A stretch of DNA of 64,000 bases, from NCBI GenBank assembly GCA_946185835.1, contig CAMHKW010000002.1:1-64000 (forward strand), given 5' to 3'. Position 1 is the stretch's first letter; every line of letters starts with the position of its first letter. The notes beneath the pieces were generated by a model, which saw only the letters and a program-made list of their open reading frames with translations, was not told where the DNA came from and ran no database searches. This stretch comes from an uncultured Bacteroidales bacterium (lineage in GTDB: Bacteria; Bacteroidota; Bacteroidia; Bacteroidales; Paludibacteraceae). Positions 43,993 to 52,426 of the stretch are shown here, one piece after another. The position numbers were made by a program, and so were the translations under genes.

Positions 43993-45777
43993 ATGCGTGA
44001 TTTTTGGAAGTTTACAGGAGCAACACTGCTTGGTTTGGTGCTCTTTATGTTTGTCAAATGGTTCATTTTCTTGTCGCTGCTCGGCACTTTGCTTTCGTCG
44101 GTTGACACAACGTCGCTCAGTACAACAAGTACGGCACTCAAACCGTTTTCGGTGTATAAGTTAGAGCTGAGCGGGCAAGTGGTGGAACGTGTGTCGGAGG
44201 ACGACCAGGCTTCGTTCGCCGTAGCCGAGGCTTTGGGAAACAGCTCACAGAAGTTATACGGGCTGAAACAGATACTCGAGAACATCAAGTTCGCCAAAGA
44301 AAACGACAATATATGCGGCATCTACCTCTATGGTGGTGAGTTGTCGGCAAATACTGCCACCTTGCGCGAGATACGTCAGGCACTGCTCGACTTCAAGCGC
44401 TCGGGTAAGTTTATTGTGGCATACGCCAACGACTATTCGCAGGGCAGCTACTACCTTGCTTCGGTAGCCGACAAGATATGCCTCAACCCCGCCGGCTCGC
44501 TCGACTGGAGAGGTCTGTTCAGTTCTGTTCAGTATCTGAAACGACTGATGGACAAGGTCGGGGTAGAGATGCAAGTGTTCAAGGTGGGTACGTATAAGTC
44601 GGCGGTTGAACCTTATATCCTTACAGAGATGAGCGACGCCAACCGCGAACAGACCGAGGCACTGCTCGACGTGGTGTGGAACGACATCACCACAGCTGTG
44701 GGCGAGAGTCGCGACATCAGCGTCATGCAGCTTAACGACCTCGCCGACAGAAACCTCATGTTCGAAGACGTACAGACGGTGCTCGACGAAGGTATGGTAG
44801 ACACCTTGGTGTATGCTACCGACATGAAAAACATACTGACTGCGCTTTGCGACACCGCCGACTACACCCTGCTTTCTTATAGCAAGATGCAAGATGCTAT
44901 CACCGATACCAACAAAGCCAAGGACGTGGTGGCAATGATATATGCCGAAGGTGACATAGTTGAAGAAGGCACCGGTGGCATCGTGGCAGGAAAGCTGATA
45001 AAAGATATCGACAAAGTGGCAGAAGACGACGATGTGAAGGCTGTTGTGCTGCGCGTCAACTCACCCGGTGGTTCGGCAGCAGCGAGCGAACATATATGGT
45101 ATGCACTTGCCAAGCTCAAAGATACAGGCAAGCCGCTGGTGGTGTCGATGGGTGACTATGCCGCTTCGGGCGGATACTATATATCGTGCAACGCCGACTA
45201 TATCTTCGCGCAGCCCACAACGCTCACCGGCTCGATAGGTATCTTCGGACTGGTTCCTAACGTGGCAAAGGTAATCGACAAGGTAGGCATCGACTTCGAC
45301 GGTGTGGCTACCAACGAACATAGCGGCGTGTTGCAGACTATGACTATTGCCGGACTCGACAAAGACGAAGCCAGACAGGTGCAACTCTATGTCAATCGCG
45401 GCTACGAGCTGTTTACCAAACGTTGTGCCGATGGACGTAACACCACACAAGAAGAGATAAAGAAGATAGCTGAGGGACGTGTGTGGACCGGTACGCAAGC
45501 TCTGCAACTCGGACTCGTCGACTCGCTGGGCAACATCAACGACGCCATCGAGAAAGCCGCACAACTTGCTTTCCTTGACGAATATAAGGTGGTTGATTAT
45601 CCTAAAGCAAAAAGTATGTACGAGAAACTGCTTGCTGCCTTCAATGGCGAAGAAATAGCAGACAGATACGCGCAGGCACGCTTAGGCGAGGCGTATAGGT
45701 TGGCAAAACAGATACAACAGCTGCCCAAGAAACCGACCATAGAGGCACGGATGGAATATCTGATAAAAATCGAATAA
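43993..45777 (+). CDS. sppA: Signal peptide peptidase SppA, 67K type
   Basis: Inner membrane serine peptidase of 594 residues that degrades cleaved signal peptides. One N-terminal membrane helix (about 9-36) anchors it. The duplicated ClpP-like fold is visible: the catalytic Lys of the N-terminal half lies in VGTYKSAVEPY (about 200-210), and the nucleophile Ser is in MGDYAASGGYYISC (about 386-399) of the C-terminal half. VLRVNSPGGSAAASE and TLTGSIGIFG are further family signatures. Full length. It is followed by lpxK with no real gap. Confidence 0.95.
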   Translation: MRDFWKFTGATLLGLVLFMFVKWFIFLSLLGTLLSSVDTTSLSTTSTALKPFSVYKLELSGQVVERVSEDDQASFAVAEALGNSSQKLYGLKQILENIKFAKENDNICGIYLYGGELSANTATLREIRQALLDFKRSGKFIVAYANDYSQGSYYLASVADKICLNPAGSLDWRGLFSSVQYLKRLMDKVGVEMQVFKVGTYKSAVEPYILTEMSDANREQTEALLDVVWNDITTAVGESRDISVMQLNDLADRNLMFEDVQTVLDEGMVDTLVYATDMKNILTALCDTADYTLLSYSKMQDAITDTNKAKDVVAMIYAEGDIVEEGTGGIVAGKLIKDIDKVAEDDDVKAVVLRVNSPGGSAAASEHIWYALAKLKDTGKPLVVSMGDYAASGGYYISCNADYIFAQPTTLTGSIGIFGLVPNVAKVIDKVGIDFDGVATNEHSGVLQTMTIAGLDKDEARQVQLYVNRGYELFTKRCADGRNTTQEEIKKIAEGRVWTGTQALQLGLVDSLGNINDAIEKAAQLAFLDEYKVVDYPKAKSMYEKLLAAFNGEEIADRYAQARLGEAYRLAKQIQQLPKKPTIEARMEYLIKIE

Positions 45778-45819
45778 TACGCCGAAGTCATCAAACCTCT
45801 CAGATACATAGCAAGTAAG

Positions 45820-46830
45820 GTGTATGGAGCGGTGGTGCGAGTGCGCGGCTTTTTGTTCGACCGCCATCTGCTCAGCTCATATCCGACGCCCATACCCGCC
45901 ATCTGCGTGGGCAACGTGGCGGTAGGCGGAACGGGAAAGACACCGCATGCCGCATACCTGCTCAGAATGCTCAGCGAGCACTACAAGGTGGCATATCTGT
46001 CGAGAGGATATAAGCGGCTCACACGGGGCTTCCTGCTTGCCGACGACAACACTACCGCCCTCGACATCGGAGACGAAGCGATGCTTATTCACAGCCGCTT
46101 TCCGGACATACCCGTTGCCGTCGACAAAGACCGCCTGCGAGGTATAAGAAAACTGAAAGAGGCGTTCCCGCAACTGCAAGTGGTGGTGCTCGACGATGCC
46201 ATGCAGTACCGGCGACTGACGGGGACACTAAACATACTGCTCACGCAAGCCGATAACCTATACTGCAATGACCACTACCTGCCCTTAGGACGCCTGCGTG
46301 ACGACCCACGACAAGCAAGACGGGCAGATGTGGTGATAGTCACCAAGTGCCCAAACGACATAAGTGAGCAACAGAAACAAGAGATACAGCACGCACTCTG
46401 TCTCAGACCACAACAAGAGCTGTATTTCTCGCAAATACGATACATGCCGCTCAGCCCTCTGTTCGGCGCTGACGATGTCATCGACCTCGCTACGGTAGAT
46501 AACGACTCTCACAATGTGACACTCGTAACTGCCATAGCACAACCACAATACCTGTATAACCAGCTGCTTTCGGACTATCCGAATCTGAAGTTCGTCGGGT
46601 ATGCCGACCACCATTACTTCACAGCCGACGAGCTAAACCGACTGAGCGAGAGCGAACTCGTGATCACGACCGAGAAAGACGCAACACGACTCAGACTGCT
46701 GCAAGACGAACTGGAGCCCGAGCTGAGAAAACGGCTGTTCGTGGTACCGATAGAAGTGACAATATCAAATAATAACAAACTTAACCTTAAAATCTTAAAT
46801 TATGTTACAGACAATTCAACAGACAGCTGA
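45820..46830 (+). CDS. lpxK: Tetraacyldisaccharide 4'-kinase LpxK
   Basis: Inner-membrane-associated kinase adding the 4'-phosphate to the lipid A disaccharide. The Walker A region is GNVAVGGTGKTPH (about 28-40), followed by YLSRGYKRLTRG, RDDPRQARRADVVIVTKCP and TTEKDATRL near the C-terminus. The conventional start is GTG at 45820, giving 336 residues. However, family-like N-terminal sequence (IKPLRYIASKVYGAVVRVRG) continues upstream of that codon in frame to the sppA stop at 45775, with no ATG, GTG or TTG there. The real start may therefore be a rare codon upstream. The 3' end overlaps punA by 29 nt. Confidence 0.92.
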   Translation: MYGAVVRVRGFLFDRHLLSSYPTPIPAICVGNVAVGGTGKTPHAAYLLRMLSEHYKVAYLSRGYKRLTRGFLLADDNTTALDIGDEAMLIHSRFPDIPVAVDKDRLRGIRKLKEAFPQLQVVVLDDAMQYRRLTGTLNILLTQADNLYCNDHYLPLGRLRDDPRQARRADVVIVTKCPNDISEQQKQEIQHALCLRPQQELYFSQIRYMPLSPLFGADDVIDLATVDNDSHNVTLVTAIAQPQYLYNQLLSDYPNLKFVGYADHHYFTADELNRLSESELVITTEKDATRLRLLQDELEPELRKRLFVVPIEVTISNNNKLNLKILNYVTDNSTDS

Positions 46831-47614
46831 CTTCCTATTGTCAGTCATGAAAACACGGCCTAAAGTAGGTATCATCTTAGGCACGGGACTCGGTGACCTT
46901 GCCAATCAGATTACCGACCGTCAGGAGATCCCGTACAGCGAAATTCCTAACTTCCCAATCTCTACCGTCAAAGGTCATTCGGGCAAGCTGCTCATCGGCA
47001 AACTCGGAGGCGTCGACGTGCTTGCCATGCAAGGACGCTTTCACTTCTACGAGGGATACCCGATGGAGAAAGTCACTTTCCCCGTCAGAGTGATGAAGTT
47101 CCTCGGAATAGAGACGCTGTTCGTGTCTAACGCCGCCGGTGGCATGAACCCCGAATTCGAAATAGGTGAGCTCATGATCATTAACGACCATATCAACCTC
47201 TTCCCCGAACATCCGCTACGCGGCAAAAACTACGACGAACTCGGACCCCGTTTCCCCGATATGCACGAGGTGTACGACCGCAAGCTTATTGCGAAAGCCT
47301 TCGAGATAGCAGCCGAACATAATATTCGCGTCAAACAAGGCGTGTACGTAGGAACGCAAGGACCTACCTTCGAGACCCCGGCTGAATATAAGTACTTCAG
47401 CATCATAGGTGGCGACGCTGTGGGTATGTCAACAGTGCCTGAGGCTATAGTGGCTCACCACATGGGTATGAGAGTGTTCGGTATGTCAATCATCACCGAC
47501 CTCGGCGTGGAAGGTAAGATAGTGGAAGTAAGTCACGAAGAAGTGCAAGAAGTGGGCGTCAAGAAACAACCGCTGATGGCACTCATCATGACAGAGCTTA
47601 TAAAATCGCTATAA
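46802..47614 (+). CDS. punA: Purine-nucleoside phosphorylase
   Basis: Trimeric-type purine nucleoside phosphorylase of 270 residues, splitting (deoxy)guanosine and inosine with phosphate in purine salvage. Landmarks: VGIILGTGLGDLA (phosphate-binding, about 20-32), VKGHSGKL (about 55-62), MQGRFHFYEGY (about 75-85), NAAGGMN, GTQGPTFETPAEYK (about 184-197), DAVGMSTVPEAIVAHHMG and ITDLGV. Full length. The ATG lies inside the 3' end of lpxK in another frame, so translation is likely coupled. Confidence 0.96.
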   Translation: MLQTIQQTADFLLSVMKTRPKVGIILGTGLGDLANQITDRQEIPYSEIPNFPISTVKGHSGKLLIGKLGGVDVLAMQGRFHFYEGYPMEKVTFPVRVMKFLGIETLFVSNAAGGMNPEFEIGELMIINDHINLFPEHPLRGKNYDELGPRFPDMHEVYDRKLIAKAFEIAAEHNIRVKQGVYVGTQGPTFETPAEYKYFSIIGGDAVGMSTVPEAIVAHHMGMRVFGMSIITDLGVEGKIVEVSHEEVQEVGVKKQPLMALIMTELIKSL

Positions 47615-47700
47615 GAGATAACGGTTTGGGGCTTAGCCCTTAAAGTTTTTGTGGCTTAGCCCTGCTAACTAAAGGTTGGGAACTTAGCCAAGCTAACTAA

Positions 47701-47730
47701 AAAAACGAAGGTCATACGACCTTCGTTTTT
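47701..47730. terminator. Bidirectional intrinsic terminator after punA
   Basis: A perfect 13-bp stem (AAAAACGAAGGTC / GACCTTCGTTTTT) with loop ATAC, followed by further T on the plus strand. A run on both strands lets it work from either side, ending the sppA-lpxK-punA unit and possibly the minus-strand tRNA transcript. Confidence 0.9.
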
Positions 47731-47739
47731 TTGGTGTTG

Positions 47740-47814
47740 TCGGGATGACTGGATTCGAACCAACGACCTCCTGCTCCCAAAGCAGGCATTCTAACCGGAC
47801 TGAACTACATCCCG
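47740..47814 (-). tRNA. tRNA-Pro (anticodon TGG)
   Basis: A complete cloverleaf can be drawn on the minus strand. The 7-bp acceptor stem is CGGGATG/CATCCCG. The anticodon arm is CCTGC-TTTGGGA-GCAGG with anticodon TGG, and the T arm contains GGTTCGAATCC. The discriminator base is A. The 3' CCA is not encoded (CAA follows). It reads codon CCA and, by wobble, other proline codons. Confidence 0.95.
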
Positions 47815-47819
47815 AGACA

Positions 47820-48360
47820 ATATATTCGCAACTTCGAAAAACTTAGAGCCTTTCTCGTGAGGGGGGCTTTTCTCTTGCGGTTTTTCCTTCTGCGAGCGGA
47901 CTCATGAGGGCTTTCCTCGTTTGCGGCTGCAAAGGTACAACTTTTTTTTTATATGCAAAAATTTTGTGCAAAAAAAATGCCTGCACTCGCAACGCGTGGC
48001 GCATGGGTACGCCGGTTAATAACCGGCGGCAATGGACGTTGCCCATGGATGATGACTGAGGAGGCTGCCAGTGGGGGCTGGCTGTGGGGGCTGCCGCCAA
48101 TTGCAAATTGGCGTACCCGGGGAGGTGAGGGGCGCATGGGTACGCCGGTTAATAACCGGCGGCAATGGACGTTGCCCATGGATGATGACTGAGGAGGCTG
48201 CCTGGGGGGGACTGACTGAGGGCGCTGACTGAGGAGGCTGCCAGTGGGGGCTGGCTGAGGAGGCTGCTTGACAAGACAACGTAGCTACCGCCGGTTACAA
48301 ACCGGCGTACCGGAGGTGGGAGTGCATTATTCTGAAAAAAATCTGATAATACCGCGGTTT
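47820..48360. repeat. Repeat-rich intergenic region with nested palindromes
   Basis: No gene is supported here. It holds two copies of a ~70-bp composite element (47999-48070, 48133-48203) whose core is CGCCGGTTAATAACCGGCG inside outer arms ATGGG...CCCAT. It also has one CGCCAATTGCAAATTGGCG palindrome (48095-48113), one CGCCGGTTACAAACCGGCG (48289-48307) and many GGAGGCTGCC/GGGGGCTG strings. The open frames crossing it are made of the repeats. Confidence 0.88.
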
Positions 48361-48413
48361 AATATCAAAATAACATAAAGTGCAAACTTTTGTTTGCAAA
48401 AAACGAAAAAAGA

Positions 48414-48445
48414 TTTTGTTGTTATTTAGAATTTTTGTATCTTTG
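48414..48445 (+). promoter_or_regulatory. Promoter of the small exported protein gene
   Basis: TTTG (48415-48418), 19-nt spacer, TATCTTTG (48438-48445); the ATG at 48465 lies 19 nt further on. Textbook Bacteroidota primary promoter. Confidence 0.8.
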
Positions 48446-48464
48446 TGCGTTTTTAATCGAAACC

Positions 48465-48914
48465 ATGAAAAGTAAGCTTGTTATATTAGCTATTACTGCA
48501 TTGCAAGCATTTAGTTTCACTGTTCATTCTCAGACGTTTGGTCAGTATGGTGGAGTGTCGATGAATGGGCGTGATGATGTGCCTGAGTCGTTGCAATATG
48601 ACAATTACTTAGGTCAGTCTGACGACTATGCTGCTACCGACAACTCCGCCGGTTTGATGTGGTCATCGACTTCGGAGTGGGCTAATGGTAATACTCGTTA
48701 CAGCCGTCCTTCGGTCAGTCGGTATCGTTCATACATATATGAGCCGTTCTCTGGCTCGCCGAGTAACCCGACAGGTCCGCGTAAAGGTGTGGTGAAACCC
48801 GGTGACCCCGGTAATCAGGATGAACACTCGCCTATAGGAGAACCGCTCGTGCTGATACTTTTTTCTTTGTTTTCGGCATTGAAAATAGCCTTTTCGCATA
48901 GGCGCCGAGAATGA
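48465..48914 (+). CDS. Small exported protein with C-terminal PIGEP-hydrophobic-Arg tail
   Basis: A 149-residue protein of unknown function. The ATG at 48465 was chosen because it follows a strong promoter and begins a signal peptide (KSKLVILAITALQAFSF, cleaved near VHSQ). The mature part is rich in Ser, Gly, Tyr and Asn. The C-terminus has a tripartite layout: SPIGEP, a hydrophobic stretch (LVLILFSLFSALKIAF), then SHRRRE. This looks like a C-terminal membrane or sorting signal similar in design to PEP-CTERM tails. An intrinsic terminator follows. Confidence 0.75.
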   Translation: MKSKLVILAITALQAFSFTVHSQTFGQYGGVSMNGRDDVPESLQYDNYLGQSDDYAATDNSAGLMWSSTSEWANGNTRYSRPSVSRYRSYIYEPFSGSPSNPTGPRKGVVKPGDPGNQDEHSPIGEPLVLILFSLFSALKIAFSHRRRE

Positions 48915-48951
48915 TAAGCCAACATTTGATTTCGCAAGGCAACAATATAAG

Positions 48952-48984
48952 GAGACTCATTTATTGGTGAGTCTCTTTTTTTTT
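48952..48984 (+). terminator. Intrinsic terminator of the small exported protein gene
   Basis: GAGACTCA / TGAGTCTC stem (8 bp), 8-nt loop, then nine T residues on the plus strand. Confidence 0.88.
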
Positions 48985-49288
48985 GTTGCGCATGGGTACG
49001 CCGGTTAATAACCGGCGGCAATGGACGTTGCCCAAGTATGATGACCGAGGACGCTGCCAGAGGAGGCTGCTTGGGACGGCTGCCTGGGGAGGCTGACATG
49101 GGATGCTGACTGAGGAGACTGCCGCCAATTGCAAATTGGCGTACCCGCAATGCGTGGCGCATGGGTACGCCGGTTAATAACCGGCGGCAATGGACGTTGC
49201 CCATGGATGATGACTGAGGAGGCTGCCGGGGAGGTGAGGGGCGAGCCGGCTATAATAAAACAGGCGGAACAGAGGAGTGGGGTGGTAA
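48985..49288. repeat. Second block of composite palindromic elements
   Basis: Two more copies of the ~70-bp composite element (48989-49060 and 49158-49228), each with CGCCGGTTAATAACCGGCG (48999-49017, 49168-49186), flank one CGCCAATTGCAAATTGGCG palindrome (49123-49141). Spurious frames only; no gene supported. Confidence 0.88.
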
Positions 49289-49318
49289 AGCAGGGGCGGT
49301 GAAAACACCGCCCCTGCT
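49289..49318 (-). terminator. Strong GC-rich hairpin downstream of ppiD
   Basis: A perfect 13-bp stem AGCAGGGGCGGTG / CACCGCCCCTGCT with an AAAA loop. It lacks a long T run on the minus strand, so it could be a terminator or an mRNA 3'-stabilising hairpin. It is followed by the palindrome AACCAATATTGGTT (49327-49340). Confidence 0.6.
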
Positions 49319-49340
49319 ATGGTATCAACCAATATTGGTT

Positions 49341-49440
49341 GATGCTATCATGCTATTTTTAATGCTATCATGCTATTTTTGATGCTATCATGATATTTTT
49401 GATGCTATCATGCTATTTTAATACTATCATGCTATTTTTA
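49341..49440. repeat. Five-copy 20-bp tandem array abutting the ppiD stop codon
   Basis: Five units of GATGCTATCATGCTATTTTT with single-base variants; the fifth contains the ppiD stop codon (49438-49440 on the minus strand). The unit length of 20 bp is the same as in the arrays at 2341 and 17171. Confidence 0.93.
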
Positions 49441-51558
49441 ATAGAAGTTGGCTCTGTTGTCGACGATTTCGATTTCGTTTTCGAGGGTCCAGTTCAAGCA
49501 GCGCTCTGCTACCGAGAACATGCCGTATTGCGGAATGCTGTATTGGTAACGTTGGTTGATAGACTTGATCTCTTGTGCTTCGTCGAACTGCCCGTTTTCG
49601 GTAGTAGTGCTCTTAGGCTCAACGACGTAAACGCCGCGGTTGCCTTTCACCGGTGCCGACATCTGATTCTCTGTTGTCTGGAAGGCGGCATATACAGCCT
49701 TAGGCTCTTGGCCGGCAGGACCGAAATAACCTGACGAGAGGCGTACGTTTTCTGCTTTCTGCACTTCGATGCCTAACTTGCTTGCAAGCTCTTGGAGCGA
49801 GTTAGCGCCTTGCATGGCGGCTATCATCTTATCAGCTTTCTTGTCGTTGAGCAGCTCTTGGTTGAGTTCTGCCTGAACGTCTTGCAGTGAGCGGTATTCT
49901 TCGTCGTCGACGTCGGTGAGTGTAGCTACCACGATGTTGTTAGAGCCGCACTCGAAGATGTCGCTCACATCGCCTTGTTTAGCTTCGAATGCCCAGCGCA
50001 CTAACTTACGCGACTGCGGCATGCCGTTGACTTGCTCTTGGTTTTTGGTGAGGTTGGTGGCTGAAACGAGCTCTAAGCCTTGTTCGTCGGCAGCGGCGAT
50101 GAACTTCTCCTCTTTGTCGTTGTTAACGACGAACTCGCGTGCGGTGTTGTAGATAGTGCTGTAGGTCTTGCTCGAAGCCTTCACCTCGCGCTCGTAGATT
50201 GCCAGCTTGGCTTTAGGAGTAGCAGCGGTGCGCTCCACTACTTGGAAGATCTGCACGCCCATACCCGAAGGAGTGGTGAACATATCGTTTTTAGCGGTGC
50301 TGAAAGCCTGCGAGGCTATCTCGACGGGCAGTGTCTGCTCGGTGAGCCAGCCTATCTTCTCGGCGTCAGCCTCTCCGCGGTAGGCGGCTATCATATCTTC
50401 GAACTTAGCACCATGTTTTACGGCGTTGATGATGCTGTCTATTTGTGCTTGGTCGTTCTTCTCTAAGTATATATAGCGCAGCTTGACAGAGTCGGGCAGT
50501 GAATAGCCGTTCTCAACGAGGCGTGCCATAGAGTAGGTGTTGTCTTGGTAGATGATGTCGGTTACGTCGCCGGCTTTAGCGCTGAAAGCGAAGTCTTTGT
50601 ACTTCTCGGGGACGGTGGTCTTCGAGTAGTTGCGTCCGTCGTAGAGCACGTCGGAGTTGGCGTTGACAAACGAGGCGAGTTCTTCGGCGTCGATGGTGGT
50701 GAACTCCTCTTTAGCTGCTTCGATGATACTCTTAACCTCTGCATCGTCGTCGGCAGAAGGAGTGACGGCAAACACGATATACTGCAGCGAGCGGTTGGGC
50801 TCTTGCTTGTAGTTTTGCTCTTTGCGTTTGTTATATAACGAGCGCACCTCGCTGTTGCTGACTTTGAGAGTGGAGTCGTTGAACGAGAGATACGAGTATT
50901 GTACGTAGTCGACGTTCTTGCCGGTGGTGCGAGCGTCGAAGGTGGCTTTGGCGTCGAGCTTGTTGGCTACGATGCTGTTGTTGAGCACGCTGACGTATTT
51001 CTGTTGCAGGTGGTTGACGCTGATGGCGTTCTCCCAATAAGCCCAGTAGTTGAGATACTCTTGTACCTGTGGGTTGTCTTGTGCGTCTTCAGCATGAACA
51101 GCCTGATAGAACTGCTGGAAGAAGGCGGGGTTGTACTTGCCGGTCTCGTCGGCGAAAGCGCGACGACCCTGTATCAGCTGACTGGGGTTCGGACCGATGC
51201 ACAGCGAGACAAGCTCTGAAGGAGTAACGGTGAGACCTACCTGCTCACCGATAGTCTGCAGTGCGGCTGACGAGATCTGCTCTTGCCATGCCTGCTGACG
51301 AATCTGAGAGTACATGTTCTCGTCGAAATCCTGACGACCTGACTCAATCTTGTAGACTTCTGTAAGCTGGCTGACCGATTTCTCAAAGTCTTGAATACGA
51401 ACGGTCTGTCCGGCTATCTCACCCACTGTCTCGCGTGAACGAGAGAAAAAGGCTGCTCCCGAATTGAGGAAGTCGCCCACGATAAATGCTAACATAGCCG
51501 CACCTACTATCAGTAGTACCAGCGCACTATGACTGCGAATCTTTTGTAATGTTGCCAT
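49438..51558 (-). CDS. ppiD: PpiD/SurA-type periplasmic peptidyl-prolyl isomerase
   Basis: Inner-membrane-anchored periplasmic foldase of 706 residues. One N-terminal helix (about 12-31) is preceded by the basic TLQKIRSHS. A SurA_N-type helical chaperone region covers about 40-230 (GEIAGQTVRIQDFEKSV). A parvulin-like domain lies at about 345-445 (LRYIYLEKNDQ, GWLTEQTLP, GMGVQIFQV), and a second degenerate one at about 480-590. The C-terminus is helical. It would assist folding of exported and outer membrane proteins. Its stop codon is inside a 20-bp tandem array. Confidence 0.9.
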   Translation of the reverse strand: MATLQKIRSHSALVLLIVGAAMLAFIVGDFLNSGAAFFSRSRETVGEIAGQTVRIQDFEKSVSQLTEVYKIESGRQDFDENMYSQIRQQAWQEQISSAALQTIGEQVGLTVTPSELVSLCIGPNPSQLIQGRRAFADETGKYNPAFFQQFYQAVHAEDAQDNPQVQEYLNYWAYWENAISVNHLQQKYVSVLNNSIVANKLDAKATFDARTTGKNVDYVQYSYLSFNDSTLKVSNSEVRSLYNKRKEQNYKQEPNRSLQYIVFAVTPSADDDAEVKSIIEAAKEEFTTIDAEELASFVNANSDVLYDGRNYSKTTVPEKYKDFAFSAKAGDVTDIIYQDNTYSMARLVENGYSLPDSVKLRYIYLEKNDQAQIDSIINAVKHGAKFEDMIAAYRGEADAEKIGWLTEQTLPVEIASQAFSTAKNDMFTTPSGMGVQIFQVVERTAATPKAKLAIYEREVKASSKTYSTIYNTAREFVVNNDKEEKFIAAADEQGLELVSATNLTKNQEQVNGMPQSRKLVRWAFEAKQGDVSDIFECGSNNIVVATLTDVDDEEYRSLQDVQAELNQELLNDKKADKMIAAMQGANSLQELASKLGIEVQKAENVRLSSGYFGPAGQEPKAVYAAFQTTENQMSAPVKGNRGVYVVEPKSTTTENGQFDEAQEIKSINQRYQYSIPQYGMFSVAERCLNWTLENEIEIVDNRANFY

Positions 51559-51597
51559 ATTGTATTTAGTTTTTTATTATTTCCACAATTCAGCCCG

Positions 51598-51628
51598 CGA
51601 AATTACAAAAACTTTCTAATATGACAAA
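51598..51628 (-). promoter_or_regulatory. ppiD promoter
   Basis: Minus-strand TTTG (51625-51628), 19-nt spacer and TAATTTCG (51598-51605), one base off the TAnnTTTG consensus. Confidence 0.55.
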
Positions 51629-51637
51629 ATTTAGCGC

Positions 51638-51671
51638 AAAAAAAATGCAAGCCGAGTAGTTTTCGGCTTGC
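51638..51671 (-). terminator. Intrinsic terminator of the small barrel protein gene
   Basis: On the minus strand, TGCAAGCCGA / TCGGCTTGCA form a 10-bp stem followed by eight T residues. Confidence 0.9.
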
Positions 51672-51726
51672 ATAGTTAATACGTAGTAACTCCCTAAGGG
51701 TGCACTCTGAGTGTTTGCTGTGCTGA

Positions 51727-52206
51727 TTAGAACAGGTAGCGAACGCCGAGACCTATACCACCTTGGTAAAGGTCGTATCCGAAAGCGGGGTCGGCACCTT
51801 TCACTGCCGACAGACCTAATGTGGGACGGAAGTCGAGCGAGAGCTGCAGAGGGAACCAGAAGTCGTATTCGAAACCGAAGCGACCTGCAGCGCCGACGAA
51901 TATGCCATTGAATTTGAAGTTGGTAGCAACAGCAGCACCCACGCCCATATACCAGTGCCATTCACCTCTCTCGTTCCAAGGGAAGGTAGCGCCAAACGGG
52001 TCGATCCAATCATAGGTAGCGGCAGCTTCCAGACCGTTAAAGGCAGGAACACCAACTTCTAACGATACCATGTTGCTTCCAACACTGTGCTCGTAAGATA
52101 CTTCAAGTCCGTAGCCGATACGACCACCAATAGCGCGAGGTTGAGCAAAAGCTACCGTTGCGCCCATTACTACCATAATGGCAGCTAAAACGAAACTTTT
52201 CTTCAT
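51727..52206 (-). CDS. Small outer membrane beta-barrel protein
   Basis: A 159-residue protein with a signal peptide (KKSFVLAAIMVVMGATVAFA, cleaved before QPRAIG). The mature part alternates short amphipathic strands and Gly/Asn turns (GGRIGYGLEVSYEH, WYMGVGAAVATNF, GIFVGAAGRFGFEYDF) and ends in GVRYLF with a C-terminal Phe, as expected for an 8-stranded outer membrane barrel. It is similar in design to OmpW/PagP-size barrels, but no specific family is claimed. It has its own promoter and terminator. Confidence 0.82.
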   Translation of the reverse strand: MKKSFVLAAIMVVMGATVAFAQPRAIGGRIGYGLEVSYEHSVGSNMVSLEVGVPAFNGLEAAATYDWIDPFGATFPWNERGEWHWYMGVGAAVATNFKFNGIFVGAAGRFGFEYDFWFPLQLSLDFRPTLGLSAVKGADPAFGYDLYQGGIGLGVRYLF

Positions 52207-52325
52207 AGTTGTTTGATTTTAAATTTGATATTGTTGTTTATGAGTATTTTGCTTTTGTGCTAATCTGTTATAACCTGTTCTTGTTTTGGTTGGGGGTGAG
52301 GATGTCCGCGCTCCGAAAACGGCTG

Positions 52326-52357
52326 CAAATGTACTCTAATTTTTTTATATAGGCAAA
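52326..52357 (-). promoter_or_regulatory. Promoter of the small barrel protein gene
   Basis: Minus-strand TTTG (52354-52357), 20-nt spacer, TACATTTG (52326-52333). The leader would be about 110 nt. Confidence 0.75.
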
Positions 52358-52426
52358 CGGCAAATTAAAAAAATATAATGTTTCCGTAACCGTGGTACAC
52401 TATTATAGCTTCTGTCGATGGGCGGA

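Noticed and set aside
47843-49204. Frames of 60-90 codons on both strands in the palindromic regions
   Set aside because: They repeat the same peptides because they read the same dispersed elements; no independent support.
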